Below, piece by piece: positions 33,238 through 40,953 of a stretch of 64,000 nt of DNA. The notes below the pieces were generated by a model. That model was given only the letters and a program-made list of their open reading frames with translations, ran no database searches and was not told the origin of the DNA. The stretch comes from Ideonella paludis. GTDB lineage: Bacteria > Pseudomonadota > Gammaproteobacteria > Burkholderiales > Burkholderiaceae_C. The stretch is from the NCBI RefSeq assembly GCF_018069865.1, contig NZ_JAGQDG010000008.1, forward strand, positions 62,001-126,000. The letters are read 5' to 3'. A program made the position numbers and the translations under genes. How positions within the stretch are numbered: the stretch's first letter is position 1; every line of letters begins with the position of its first letter.

Positions 33238-33969
33238 TTACTTCAGCTTGTCAAACGGGTTGGCAGGCTTGGCAGGAGGTTTGGCTGGCGCGGCCGGTGC
33301 TGGGGCAGCGGCGGGCGTGGTTGCCGGCGCTTCTGCGGCCGGAGCAGCAGCGTTGGCAGGACGACGGGCCGGCGGGGCGGGGCGGCGCACGGGCGCAGGC
33401 GCCGCGTTGGCGTTGTCACTCTTAGGCACCAGCACGGGCTCGCCCAACACTTCGCGCAATTGCTTGGCCACACCTTCGGCCTGGCTGCGGGTGTCGGCGC
33501 CCAAGCTGTTTTGCTTGCGCATGGAGGTCAGCGCCGTGTTGGCCACACGCAAGCCGCTGACGGCCAGCATGCTGGTGGCAACTTGGTCTGCAGCATCTCG
33601 GTGCAGCACTTCTTGTGCGGCCAAGATGGTGTTGCCGTAGTCTGCATCTTCGAAGTAACCCTCGGCCAGTTTCAGCCAGGGTTGCTTGCTGGTCGGGTAG
33701 GCGGCAGCAGCGGCCCGGTAGGCATCGCGCTCTTTGTTGCGGGTACCTTCTTTGCGGGCCTTGGCGCCGGCATCCAAGAAGGACTGCAGTGTGGGCGTGG
33801 CGGGCACCGAAGCGGGGGCAGTGGGCGGTGCCTCGGGCGTGGCGCAGCCTGTCAGCGCTGCAGCGAGCAGTGCGGCGGGCAACAGTTTGACGCCAGATGC
33901 GAAAGGCGTGCGCGCGCCCTTAGAGGCTTCGCAACGACGGATCAAGGGGAGTAATTCTCGAATTCTCAT
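33238..33969 (-). CDS. T6SS-associated lipoprotein with TPR-like helices
   Basis: 243 residues from ATG 33969 (ATG 33996 is also possible). A basic N-terminus leads to LLPAALLAAALTGC, a lipobox with Cys at about residue 42, so the protein should be lipid-anchored in the envelope. Residues ~70-170 look like helical tetratricopeptide-type repeats (AYRAAAAAYPTSKQPWLKLAEGYFE, DYGNTILAAQEVLHRD); the end is an Ala/Pro/Arg-rich tail. As first gene before tssB it sits where Acinetobacter loci have asaA, a periplasmic TssM partner. That parallel is positional only; I did not recognise sequence homology. Confidence 0.75.
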   Translation of the reverse strand: MRIRELLPLIRRCEASKGARTPFASGVKLLPAALLAAALTGCATPEAPPTAPASVPATPTLQSFLDAGAKARKEGTRNKERDAYRAAAAAYPTSKQPWLKLAEGYFEDADYGNTILAAQEVLHRDAADQVATSMLAVSGLRVANTALTSMRKQNSLGADTRSQAEGVAKQLREVLGEPVLVPKSDNANAAPAPVRRPAPPARRPANAAAPAAEAPATTPAAAPAPAAPAKPPAKPANPFDKLK

Positions 33970-34036
33970 TATTTGTGATGACCAAGCCATGACCACGCGT
34001 GATGATCATGCCTGCATCCCTTAAGTTGACGGTTGG

Positions 34037-34066
34037 ACTATAGACGGTGCCAAGTTATACCTGCAA
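34037..34066 (-). promoter_or_regulatory. Possible sigma-70 promoter for the minus-strand T6SS operon
   Basis: On the minus strand TTGCAG (plus 34061-34066), an 18-bp spacer and TATAGT (plus 34037-34042) lie about 70 bp before the lipoprotein start. The -10 is good (5 of 6), the -35 poor (3 of 6). The 270 bp between the divergent T6SS operons (33970-34239) hold no gene I can support. Confidence 0.3.
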
Positions 34067-34239
34067 TCCCCCCTTCTTCGGGGTGCAAGCTCCCTCTTTG
34101 GCAGTGTATCGGCGACGTTATGATTGGCTTCCAATGCGGGCGTCGCTTTTTGGGCGGCGCCGTCAGAGGTGGGCACGGCGGATGGATGTGCCAGCCAAGT
34201 TCAGGCACCATTCTCCTACTTTCAGTACCGGGCTTATTC

Positions 34240-34863
34240 ATGTTGTGGCGCCATTGCTTTGTGAACCGATTCACGTACTTGAGTGCCGTTGTGCTGTCTC
34301 TGTCATTGGCCGCGTGCGGCTCGATTGGTAGCGGTGGTGTGGTGGACAAGTCTCTAGAGGCTGTCGGCTTGAAAAAGCCGGATACCTCTGCCGTTAACGC
34401 CATCCCGCTGCCGCCCGCAGAGTACAAGGTGCCGCTGCGCATCCATGCCGCAGAGCAGCTCAATTCCGACCCGCAGGGGCGCTCCCTGTCGGTGGTGGTG
34501 AGGGTTTACAGGCTCAAAGAAACGAGCGCGATCGCGTTGGCACCCTATGACGCCTTCAAGAACCCCGACGCCGAGAAGCTGGCCTTTGGCAGCGATGTGG
34601 TCAGCGTTCGAGAAATCGTGTTGACTCCGGGTCAGCACAATGAGGTGGTGGAGACCCTCACCCCCGCTGCGCCCTATCTGGCCGTGGTGGCCTTGTTTCG
34701 GTCACCGGCGCAAGGCCGCTGGCGCTTCGTCTTTGATGGCAAGGCCGCTCAGCAAAAAGGCGTTACGCTTGGCGTCCACGGCTGTGCGTTGAGTGTGGCG
34801 GTGGGCGACCCTTTGAATGCACCGCCGGAGACCCTGCGTTTGGCAGGTGTGCGGTGCCAATAA
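34240..34863 (+). CDS. tssJ: TssJ, T6SS outer-membrane lipoprotein
   Basis: 207 residues from ATG 34240; GTG 34261 (giving M-N-R-F-T-Y-L) would make an equally good signal peptide. The lipobox is LAAC. The transthyretin-like TssJ fold is recognised by LRIHAAEQLNSDPQGRSLSVVVRVYRLK, the acidic DAEKLAFGSDVV, VLTPGQHNEVVETL and LAVVALFRSPAQGRWRFVF. TssJ binds the periplasmic end of TssM and anchors the membrane complex to the outer membrane. It opens the plus-strand operon, divergent from tssB. Confidence 0.9.
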   Translation: MLWRHCFVNRFTYLSAVVLSLSLAACGSIGSGGVVDKSLEAVGLKKPDTSAVNAIPLPPAEYKVPLRIHAAEQLNSDPQGRSLSVVVRVYRLKETSAIALAPYDAFKNPDAEKLAFGSDVVSVREIVLTPGQHNEVVETLTPAAPYLAVVALFRSPAQGRWRFVFDGKAAQQKGVTLGVHGCALSVAVGDPLNAPPETLRLAGVRCQ

Positions 34864-34906
34864 GACTCTTTTTGGGAACGGGCGCTGCAGCGGCCCGGCT
34901 AAACCG

Positions 34907-36256
34907 TTGATCCAGACATCCAAAGTTCTGTGGGGCGAAGGCTTGTTTCTCAGGCCCCAGCACTTTCAGCAGCAAGACGCGTATCACGAGTGGCGCACGG
35001 CCGAGGCCATGCGTGCGGCGCATCCGCATTTGTGGGGTGTTCGGCACTGCCGCGTGGACACGGACGCCTTGCAAAGCGGTGTGTTGCGCATCACTGAGCT
35101 GCAACTGATCTTCCCCGACGGCGAGCTCTACAACGCCCCCGCTGACGATGACTTGCCCCCCCCGGTCAATCTCAGCAACCTAGCTTCCGCTACCGTCGAT
35201 CAGATCTTTCACATTGCCATTGCGCCGCTGCGCACCAATGCCACGAACTTCGCGGGCACAGAAATGGTCAGCGATATGGCGGTGCGCTATCGCCAGCAAG
35301 ATGCGGCCGCGCCAGATTTGTTCACGCAGGCGGCGACGGCCGACATTGCCACGCTGCGCCGCTGCGCCCGTGTGGTGGCGGATCAAGAGCCGCATGACCA
35401 CTTGGTCAGCATGCCCCTGTGCCGCTTGCGCCGCAACGCGACCGGCGTGTTTGAGCTGGACCGCCGCTTCGTGCCCCCGGTGCTGAGTGTGCAGGCGGCC
35501 CCTGCCTTGCAAATGATGCTGCGGCGGCTGATTGATGTGCTGCAGGCCAAAGTCGAGGCGCTTTATGGCTCACATCGCGAACCCTCCAAGCATGTGATCG
35601 AGTTTCGTTCGGGCGACATCGCATCCTTTTGGTTGCTGCACACCGCCAGTTCTGCTTGTGCGGGGCTGATGCATTTGCACCAACACCAAGGCTTGCATCC
35701 TGAGCGGCTGTATGCGCGCATGTTGGAGTTGGCAGGGTCCTTGATGACCTTCTCTAAGGCCTATGCTTTGGCGGACTTGCCGGTCTACAAACACGCTGAG
35801 CCAGGGCGGTCATTCGCCAAGCTCGACAACATCATCCGAGAGTTGTTGGAGACTGTGATCTCGACGCGCTATTTCTCCATTGCGCTGACCGAGACCAAGC
35901 CGGCCTTCCACCTGGGTCGCTTGGAGTCTGAGAAGATTTCACCGACCACGGCCTTTTACCTGGGCATCAGCGCCGCCATGCCGCCGACGGAGTTGGTCGA
36001 GGTCATTCCCATGCGCGCCAAAGTTGGGGCGCCGGATGATGTCGAGAAACTGGTGTTGTCTGCCATGGGGGGTGTGCGACTGACCCATGCTCCGCAAGTC
36101 CCGTCCGCCATTCCTGTGCGGCCGGGCGCCTATTACTTTGCGCTGGAGGGGCGTGGCCCCTTGTATGAGCGCATGCTGCAGTCACAGTCCATCATGATCT
36201 ATGTGCCCAACGGCATTGCAGACCTGCAGGTGGAACTGTTTGCCCTGAACCAATGA
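34907..36256 (+). CDS. tssK: TssK, T6SS baseplate-to-membrane adaptor
   Basis: 449 residues, the family length. The conserved start (KVLWGEGLFLRPQHFQQQDAYHEWR) lies just after TTG 34907, and there is no ATG or GTG in frame between the tssJ stop and this motif, so a TTG start is the best reading (MIQTSKVLW). Other marks: LPPPVNLSNLAS, FAKLDNIIRELLETVI and YYFALEGRGPLYERML near the end. TssK trimers connect the baseplate wedges to TssL/TssM. The ribosome site is weak. Confidence 0.94.
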   Translation: MIQTSKVLWGEGLFLRPQHFQQQDAYHEWRTAEAMRAAHPHLWGVRHCRVDTDALQSGVLRITELQLIFPDGELYNAPADDDLPPPVNLSNLASATVDQIFHIAIAPLRTNATNFAGTEMVSDMAVRYRQQDAAAPDLFTQAATADIATLRRCARVVADQEPHDHLVSMPLCRLRRNATGVFELDRRFVPPVLSVQAAPALQMMLRRLIDVLQAKVEALYGSHREPSKHVIEFRSGDIASFWLLHTASSACAGLMHLHQHQGLHPERLYARMLELAGSLMTFSKAYALADLPVYKHAEPGRSFAKLDNIIRELLETVISTRYFSIALTETKPAFHLGRLESEKISPTTAFYLGISAAMPPTELVEVIPMRAKVGAPDDVEKLVLSAMGGVRLTHAPQVPSAIPVRPGAYYFALEGRGPLYERMLQSQSIMIYVPNGIADLQVELFALNQ

Positions 36257-36268
36257 TGAGTGTCTGTC

Positions 36269-37048
36269 ATGAGTGAACCTCAAGCCCCTTCGCTATTGGC
36301 CGGCCTGAAGCCCGGTGCACCCGTGCGCCCGGCCATGGCCACGCCAGAGGCCAAAACTTTGCTCGACTTGATGGCCGATGGCTTTTACATGCTGTTCTTG
36401 CTCAAGAATCGCTTTAGTCCTGCATCCGCTGATGAGTTTCGTAACCGGCTCAAAGACTTTCTGATCAGTTTCGAGCGGGGTAGCCGGCGAATCGAGGCGC
36501 CTGCAGAGGATGTCTACCTGGCCAAGTACGCTTTTTGCGCCTTGGTCGATGAGACCGTGATGATGGCGCCGGCGCTGCGCGACACCTGGGAGCGCACGCC
36601 CTTGCAGTTGGAGCTGTTTGGCGACCAACTGGCTGGCGAAAACTTCTTCTCTCGCCTGGAGGAGACGCGCCAGAAGGGGGCGCCCAAGCTGCAAGTGCTG
36701 GAGGTTTTCCACATGTGCTTGCTGGTGGGCTTTCAGGGCAAGTACTTGCTGGAAGGCAGTGAAAAGCTCGGCTACCTGACGTCTCGATTGGGCGATGAGA
36801 TTGCGCACCTCAAGGGCAAGCGTGCTTCATTTGCACCGCACGCGCTGGCGCCCGATCAAGTCATGCACAAGCTGCGCACCGAGGTGCCGCTGTGGGTCAT
36901 TGGCTCGGTGTTCGCGCTGGCTGGCTTGCTGGCATTTGTGGGTGTGCGCTGGACGCTGGACCGCCAAACTCAATCCGACCTGAAGCCGTATTCTGAATTG
37001 GTGAAATTGCCCGCCCAGGCCGCCAACGTCACCATCACCCTGCCCTGA
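36269..37048 (+). CDS. tssL: TssL, T6SS inner-membrane protein (DotU family), without wall-binding domain
   Basis: 259 residues from ATG 36269 (GTG 36260 is three codons upstream). The cytoplasmic DotU domain shows LLDLMADGFYMLFLLKNRF, the KYAFCALVDETVM motif, LQLELFGDQLAGENFF and LEVFHMCLLVGFQGKYL. One C-terminal transmembrane helix (VIGSVFALAGLLAFVGVRW) is followed by only ~35 periplasmic residues, so the peptidoglycan-binding OmpA domain of extended TssL is absent. The OmpA-family protein at 45765 may supply it. TssL, TssM and TssJ form the trans-envelope complex. Confidence 0.95.
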   Translation: MSEPQAPSLLAGLKPGAPVRPAMATPEAKTLLDLMADGFYMLFLLKNRFSPASADEFRNRLKDFLISFERGSRRIEAPAEDVYLAKYAFCALVDETVMMAPALRDTWERTPLQLELFGDQLAGENFFSRLEETRQKGAPKLQVLEVFHMCLLVGFQGKYLLEGSEKLGYLTSRLGDEIAHLKGKRASFAPHALAPDQVMHKLRTEVPLWVIGSVFALAGLLAFVGVRWTLDRQTQSDLKPYSELVKLPAQAANVTITLP

Positions 37049-37064
37049 GCGGGCAGGGTCGCGC

Positions 37065-38039
37065 TCAGGCCTTTTGCGCGCTCTCTGAGGACGAGGTTTT
37101 CTTTTTCTTCTTGCGCTTAGGGGTCTTGGCTTCGGCACTGGTTTTGGCACTGCTCTTGGGAGCCAGCCGTTTGGGGCAGGCCTCCGCTTTGCCCCAGTAA
37201 CCTTCACACAGGCGTTGGCGGCACGCCTTGGCCTCACTGCCGCCCAAGCTCTTGCAGCGCGACACCAGGCCCGCAATCGAGCTGGGGGAGGTCTCGCTCT
37301 CCGCGCTGCGGCCGGCGGCTGGGGCTTCACCATGCCGCATCACTGCGGCGATCAGGTCGACGTCCGGGTCGCCTCCGCCTTGAGGGCTTGTGCCGGCGGC
37401 ATTGGCTTTGCGCGCTGCGGCAGCTTGGGTCTTCTTGGTGGCGGCTGCAGCTTCGCGTTCTGCTTTGGCCTCACGCTCGGCGGCGGCTTTGGCGCGTTTG
37501 CTGGTCTTCTTGGGCGTGCTGGCCGCAGGCTCGGGGGCGGCGGCTAATGCACCCGCGGCGACAGCACCCGCACCCGCAGCCATCAGCAGCGTTGCGTTTG
37601 AAGAGCCTGCTGCGGCCGACTCTGTCAGCGCCAGGCTGGCTGCGGGAGCTGCTGGCGCTGGGTTGGCGGCGACGGTCACTTCGATGACGGCCGGTGCCGA
37701 CGCGGCGACGATGTCTGCGAGGGGAGCGCTGGCCAGCGCTTGAGGCTGAGCCGGTGTGCTGGCTGCGGTGGCCGTCAGCACGGGCTTGGGTCGTTCAGCC
37801 TCTGCTTTTTGTTCGTTAGCCAGCCAGATCAAACCCGCCGCTGCGATCAGCCCACCACCCAACCAAGGCCACAGTTGGCGTTGACTGAGTTTGGCACGCG
37901 CAGCAGGCGGGCTGTCGTCCATGGCGGACAAGATGGACACCGGGCCGTCGTCTTGAGAAGACCCTGTGTGTGAGAACAGCGAAGGTCTGGTGCCTGACGG
38001 CCAAGCGGGTGGGGGGGCTTTCCCCGGATCGGGCGTCAT
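37065..38039 (-). CDS. Unknown single-pass membrane protein in the T6SS locus
   Basis: 324 residues from ATG 38039, with GGGAG upstream; the longer frame lacks protein character. A cytosolic N-terminus (~55 residues, Pro/Ser-rich) leads to one transmembrane helix (LWPWLGGGLIAAAGLIWLA), then a long Ala-rich low-complexity region, a Lys/Ala/Glu coiled-coil-like stretch (KRAKAAAEREAKAEREAAAATKK, in part) and a small four-cysteine domain near the end (VSRCKSLGGSEAKACRQRLCEGYWGKAEACP, in part). A very basic tail closes it. It is the only minus-strand gene inside the plus-strand T6SS block. No family recognised; the topology suggests a periplasmic reach. Confidence 0.7.
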   Translation of the reverse strand: MTPDPGKAPPPAWPSGTRPSLFSHTGSSQDDGPVSILSAMDDSPPAARAKLSQRQLWPWLGGGLIAAAGLIWLANEQKAEAERPKPVLTATAASTPAQPQALASAPLADIVAASAPAVIEVTVAANPAPAAPAASLALTESAAAGSSNATLLMAAGAGAVAAGALAAAPEPAASTPKKTSKRAKAAAEREAKAEREAAAATKKTQAAAARKANAAGTSPQGGGDPDVDLIAAVMRHGEAPAAGRSAESETSPSSIAGLVSRCKSLGGSEAKACRQRLCEGYWGKAEACPKRLAPKSSAKTSAEAKTPKRKKKKKTSSSESAQKA

Positions 38040-38203
38040 GGACAACGCAGGCTCCCATTTTTGTGAGTAGAGGCAGGCCGAGATTTTAGAGCTTCGAATG
38101 AGTTTGTCTGTGGGGGATTCCCGCCGCTTCGGCCTCCCCCAAAAGAGGCCCCGCTGCACCCCCATGCGGCCCACTATGATGACGGGTTGTCTCTCTGGTC
38201 GTA

Positions 38204-39067
38204 GTGGGCTGTGTTGCCGTGGTGATATTCAGCGTTGTCGCTTATTTTTTGCTGGTCTGTGCGGTGTTGGCGCTGGTCTTTTTGCCCACCTTGCGCGAGC
38301 GTGTCTGGGGCCAAGCTCTGCAGTGGCAGCGCCAGGGGCGAGCCCGCATGCAGGCCTGGGGGCAGCGGCGGGAACAAGGCTTGCGCAGCAGCACCGAGGG
38401 GGTCAGCGACCTAGTGCAGCGGCTGGTGCGGTTTGCCGCCCTCAATTGGATGTGGCTTGCCGGCGGTGCTGCCGTGTTGCTGAGTGCGCCGCTGTTGTCC
38501 AGTTGGCTGCGTTTGGGTCATGCTTTTGAAGGATATGACCACACCGCCAGCCGCGAGATGGACCCAAAGATCGCGGCTTTGTTGGCTGGGGAGCAGTTGG
38601 TGCCGCCTCCGCCACTGCCGCCGGAGTTGTTCCTGACCAAAGAGGTCGAGCAGGTGTATCCCATGGCGGCACGAGCCAGTCGCCAGTGGGAGCTGCTCGA
38701 TGCGGAGTTCCAGCAAAAGCTCTTGGTGGTGTTCCGCCTGATGAAAGAGCAGCATGGCTATGAGATGGTGCTGATCGAGGGCTACCGCAGTCCTGAGCGG
38801 CAAAACCAGCTGGCCGCCATGGGCGGGCATGTCACCAGAGCGGGCGGGGGGCAGAGTTATCACCAATATGGGCTGGCGGCAGACTGTGCATTTTTGCGCA
38901 ATGGCAAGGTGGTGATTTCAGAGGCAGACCCGTGGGCGGCCAAGGGCTATGAGTTGTATGGTCAGATGGCGCAGTCGGTGGGCATGGTGTGGGGCGGCAG
39001 TTGGCGCAGCATCAAAGACCTGGGTCACGTCGAGTTGAGGCGGCCCGGCGTCATCAAGCCAGGTTGA
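38204..39067 (+). CDS. tagX: TagX-like M15 peptidoglycan endopeptidase of the T6SS locus
   Basis: 287 residues from GTG 38204 (no in-frame ATG upstream before a stop; GTG 38219 is also possible). Two N-terminal transmembrane helices (residues ~5-27 and ~82-103) precede an M15 family metallopeptidase domain: IEGYRSPERQNQLAAMGG, zinc ligands H220 and D227 in SYHQYGLAADC, and H275 in DLGHVEL. It resembles TagX of Acinetobacter, a membrane-tethered wall hydrolase needed to let the T6SS membrane complex cross peptidoglycan. A cargo effector role is less likely because of the membrane anchor. Confidence 0.82.
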   Translation: MGCVAVVIFSVVAYFLLVCAVLALVFLPTLRERVWGQALQWQRQGRARMQAWGQRREQGLRSSTEGVSDLVQRLVRFAALNWMWLAGGAAVLLSAPLLSSWLRLGHAFEGYDHTASREMDPKIAALLAGEQLVPPPPLPPELFLTKEVEQVYPMAARASRQWELLDAEFQQKLLVVFRLMKEQHGYEMVLIEGYRSPERQNQLAAMGGHVTRAGGGQSYHQYGLAADCAFLRNGKVVISEADPWAAKGYELYGQMAQSVGMVWGGSWRSIKDLGHVELRRPGVIKPG

Positions 39068-39145
39068 GGGACTGCAGCGCAAGGCCTGCCGGCGCCTGCG
39101 ACAATCCAGCGCGCAGCATCAGTGAAAAAATATTGGGAGTAGATC

Positions 39146-39412
39146 GTGGGGAAGCCCTTTATTGTTGTTGGGGACAAGACAGACCATGGTGGCGTTGTGA
39201 TCAGCGGCGCGCCAACGACGGACATCAACGGCAAGCCGATTGCCCGCGTGGGTGATCAAGTCACTTGTCCCAAGCGTGGGCACGGCGGCACCACCGTCAT
39301 CGTGTCAGGCGATCCGACCTGCCTCATTGAAGGACAGCCCGCGGCCCGCCACGGCGACAAGACCGCTTGCGGTGCAACACTGCTCTCTTCTCAAGCACAA
39401 GCCACCGATTGA
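39146..39412 (+). CDS. PAAR-domain T6SS spike-tip protein
   Basis: 88 residues, a stand-alone PAAR protein. It begins at GTG 39146 with GGGAG upstream. PAAR motifs are clear: VVGDKTDHGGVVISGAP, DINGKPIARVGDQVTCPKRG, and GDPTCLIEGQPAARHGDKTACGA, with Cys/His placed to bind the tip zinc. It caps VgrG and sharpens the spike. There is no fused toxin domain. It lies between tagX and an unknown membrane protein. Confidence 0.95.
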   Translation: MGKPFIVVGDKTDHGGVVISGAPTTDINGKPIARVGDQVTCPKRGHGGTTVIVSGDPTCLIEGQPAARHGDKTACGATLLSSQAQATD

Positions 39413-39453
39413 CGACCTCGGTTCCCACGGCGGAACCCTATTACCTTCTTCTC

Positions 39454-40953
39454 ATGCGTCAATGGCTCAAGGGCTTGGCCCTCCTCGTTGCAATCACCTG
39501 CCTGGTGTGGGTGGGGGTGCTGTGGTATTGGCAAGCCACCAGCCGAGACATGTCGCCCGAAGATATCGTGCTGTATCTCGGGCTGCTGCCCTTGGTGGTG
39601 TTTGGCTTGGTGCTCCTGGCACGCTGGGCCTTGCGTGCGGCCGTGGCCAGTGCGGTGGCTCAAGAGGCCGCCGCCGCCGCCCAAGCCGCAGCCACAGCGT
39701 CGCCCGCGCCTTCATCTGCAGGCCAGCAAGAGCGCCATGCCGCTTTCAAGCTGCTGGCCGCGGGCTTGAGTTGTGCGGCGGGTCAGTCGGCCCGCGAAGT
39801 GGCGGGCGCCTTGGCAGAGGGCGCGCCGCGGCCCGCGCCCGACAAGGTTTTGCGCGATGACGAAGGCCTGCCGGTGTTGTGTGCTCGGATTGAGGCGCTG
39901 GACACCGCTGCGCTGCAGCAAGCTTGGGAAGGCGTGTGCACTGCAGCCAAGGCTGATCTTCAAATGGCTGAGACGGCGCAGGTGGCGGTCGACGACGCGG
40001 TGCAGCGCGCCCTGTCTGCATTGCAGGCACCGCTGCAGCAATGCCTCGCTCAGTTAGCTGCGTGGTCTGAGCGTTTTGCGATGCCCGATGCGGAGGCGCC
40101 GCAGGCCGCCACGTCTGCCCTGCCTGCTGGCCTGCGCGTCTTCACAGCATGGCCCAGTCACTGGTCCCCCATTGAGCGCGCTGTGGCGCAGGCCTGGGTT
40201 AAGCATTGCTTGAAGCAAGAAAGTGCAGAGTGGCTGGCCCCATCGCAGCTGCGCCTCATGCCCAGCACCGCAGGCGGCGGCATTGCACTGTGGCTGGAGG
40301 CGGACCGTGCCCTGCGCGCATCCCAGCGCGAAGGCTTGCCCGAGGTCGTGCTGTTGTTGTCCTGCCAGTCTGACTTGAGCGATGCGCGTCTGAGCCAGCT
40401 GCAGCGTGAAGCGTCACTGTTCACCCACGCGAGCCCCAAAGCCGGGGTGGCCGCCGAGTCGGCGGTGGCCTTGGCCTTGGCCGATGAAACTTGGCCCGAC
40501 CTGCCCGATGCGCCAGCCACCCCCATGCGCCTGCACCGCGCTGCCGTGATCCAGCGCGACAAACCCATCGAGGCGGCCGGCCGCGTGAGTGCGCAGGTCG
40601 CTGAGCAAGTGGTGCAACAAGCGGCAGCGGCCGCTGAACTGCCCCTGTCCGAGGTCTCCGCTTTGATCAGTGACGCCGACCAGCACTCGCCGCGTGGCGC
40701 TGAGCTTTTTTCAGTGTTGGTGGCGCAGTTGCCCCAGCTCGATGCCGCCGAAGACACCCTGGTGGCCGGCGCGCTGTGGGGCCGCACCGGCCCGACGGCG
40801 CCTTTGATGTTGGTGGCCCTGGCGGCCCACCGCGCTGAGATGAATCAACAACCTTGCCTGGCCTTGAGCGTCGACGACTCCGTCGCGCGCATGGCTTTGG
40901 TGCTCAGACCGCCCGCTGCCGCGGACGCTGAACCGACGAAGAGCACATCATGA
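39454..40953 (+). CDS. Unknown T6SS-locus membrane protein between PAAR and tssM
   Basis: 499 residues from ATG 39454. Two N-terminal transmembrane helices (LKGLALLVAITCLVWVGVLWYW, in part, and YLGLLPLVVFGLVLLARW) are followed by an Ala-rich linker and a large soluble part with three or four alpha/beta segments (AGLRVFTAWPSHWSPIERAVAQAW; GLPEVVLLLSCQSDLSD; MLVALAAHRAEMNQQPCLALSV). Its stop overlaps the tssM ATG (ATGA), so it is translated with tssM and probably belongs to the membrane complex. No family recognised. The late segments hint at a thiolase-like fold, but I would not rely on that. Confidence 0.75.
   Translation: MRQWLKGLALLVAITCLVWVGVLWYWQATSRDMSPEDIVLYLGLLPLVVFGLVLLARWALRAAVASAVAQEAAAAAQAAATASPAPSSAGQQERHAAFKLLAAGLSCAAGQSAREVAGALAEGAPRPAPDKVLRDDEGLPVLCARIEALDTAALQQAWEGVCTAAKADLQMAETAQVAVDDAVQRALSALQAPLQQCLAQLAAWSERFAMPDAEAPQAATSALPAGLRVFTAWPSHWSPIERAVAQAWVKHCLKQESAEWLAPSQLRLMPSTAGGGIALWLEADRALRASQREGLPEVVLLLSCQSDLSDARLSQLQREASLFTHASPKAGVAAESAVALALADETWPDLPDAPATPMRLHRAAVIQRDKPIEAAGRVSAQVAEQVVQQAAAAAELPLSEVSALISDADQHSPRGAELFSVLVAQLPQLDAAEDTLVAGALWGRTGPTAPLMLVALAAHRAEMNQQPCLALSVDDSVARMALVLRPPAAADAEPTKSTS

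Noticed and set aside
34160-34190. Sigma-54-like string (GGGCACGGCGGATGG) before tssJ
   Set aside because: The -12 GC element is missing at the required spacing on either strand.
38204-39067. M15 peptidase as a secreted T6SS toxin
   Set aside because: Two N-terminal membrane helices and no adjacent immunity gene favour a TagX-like assembly role.
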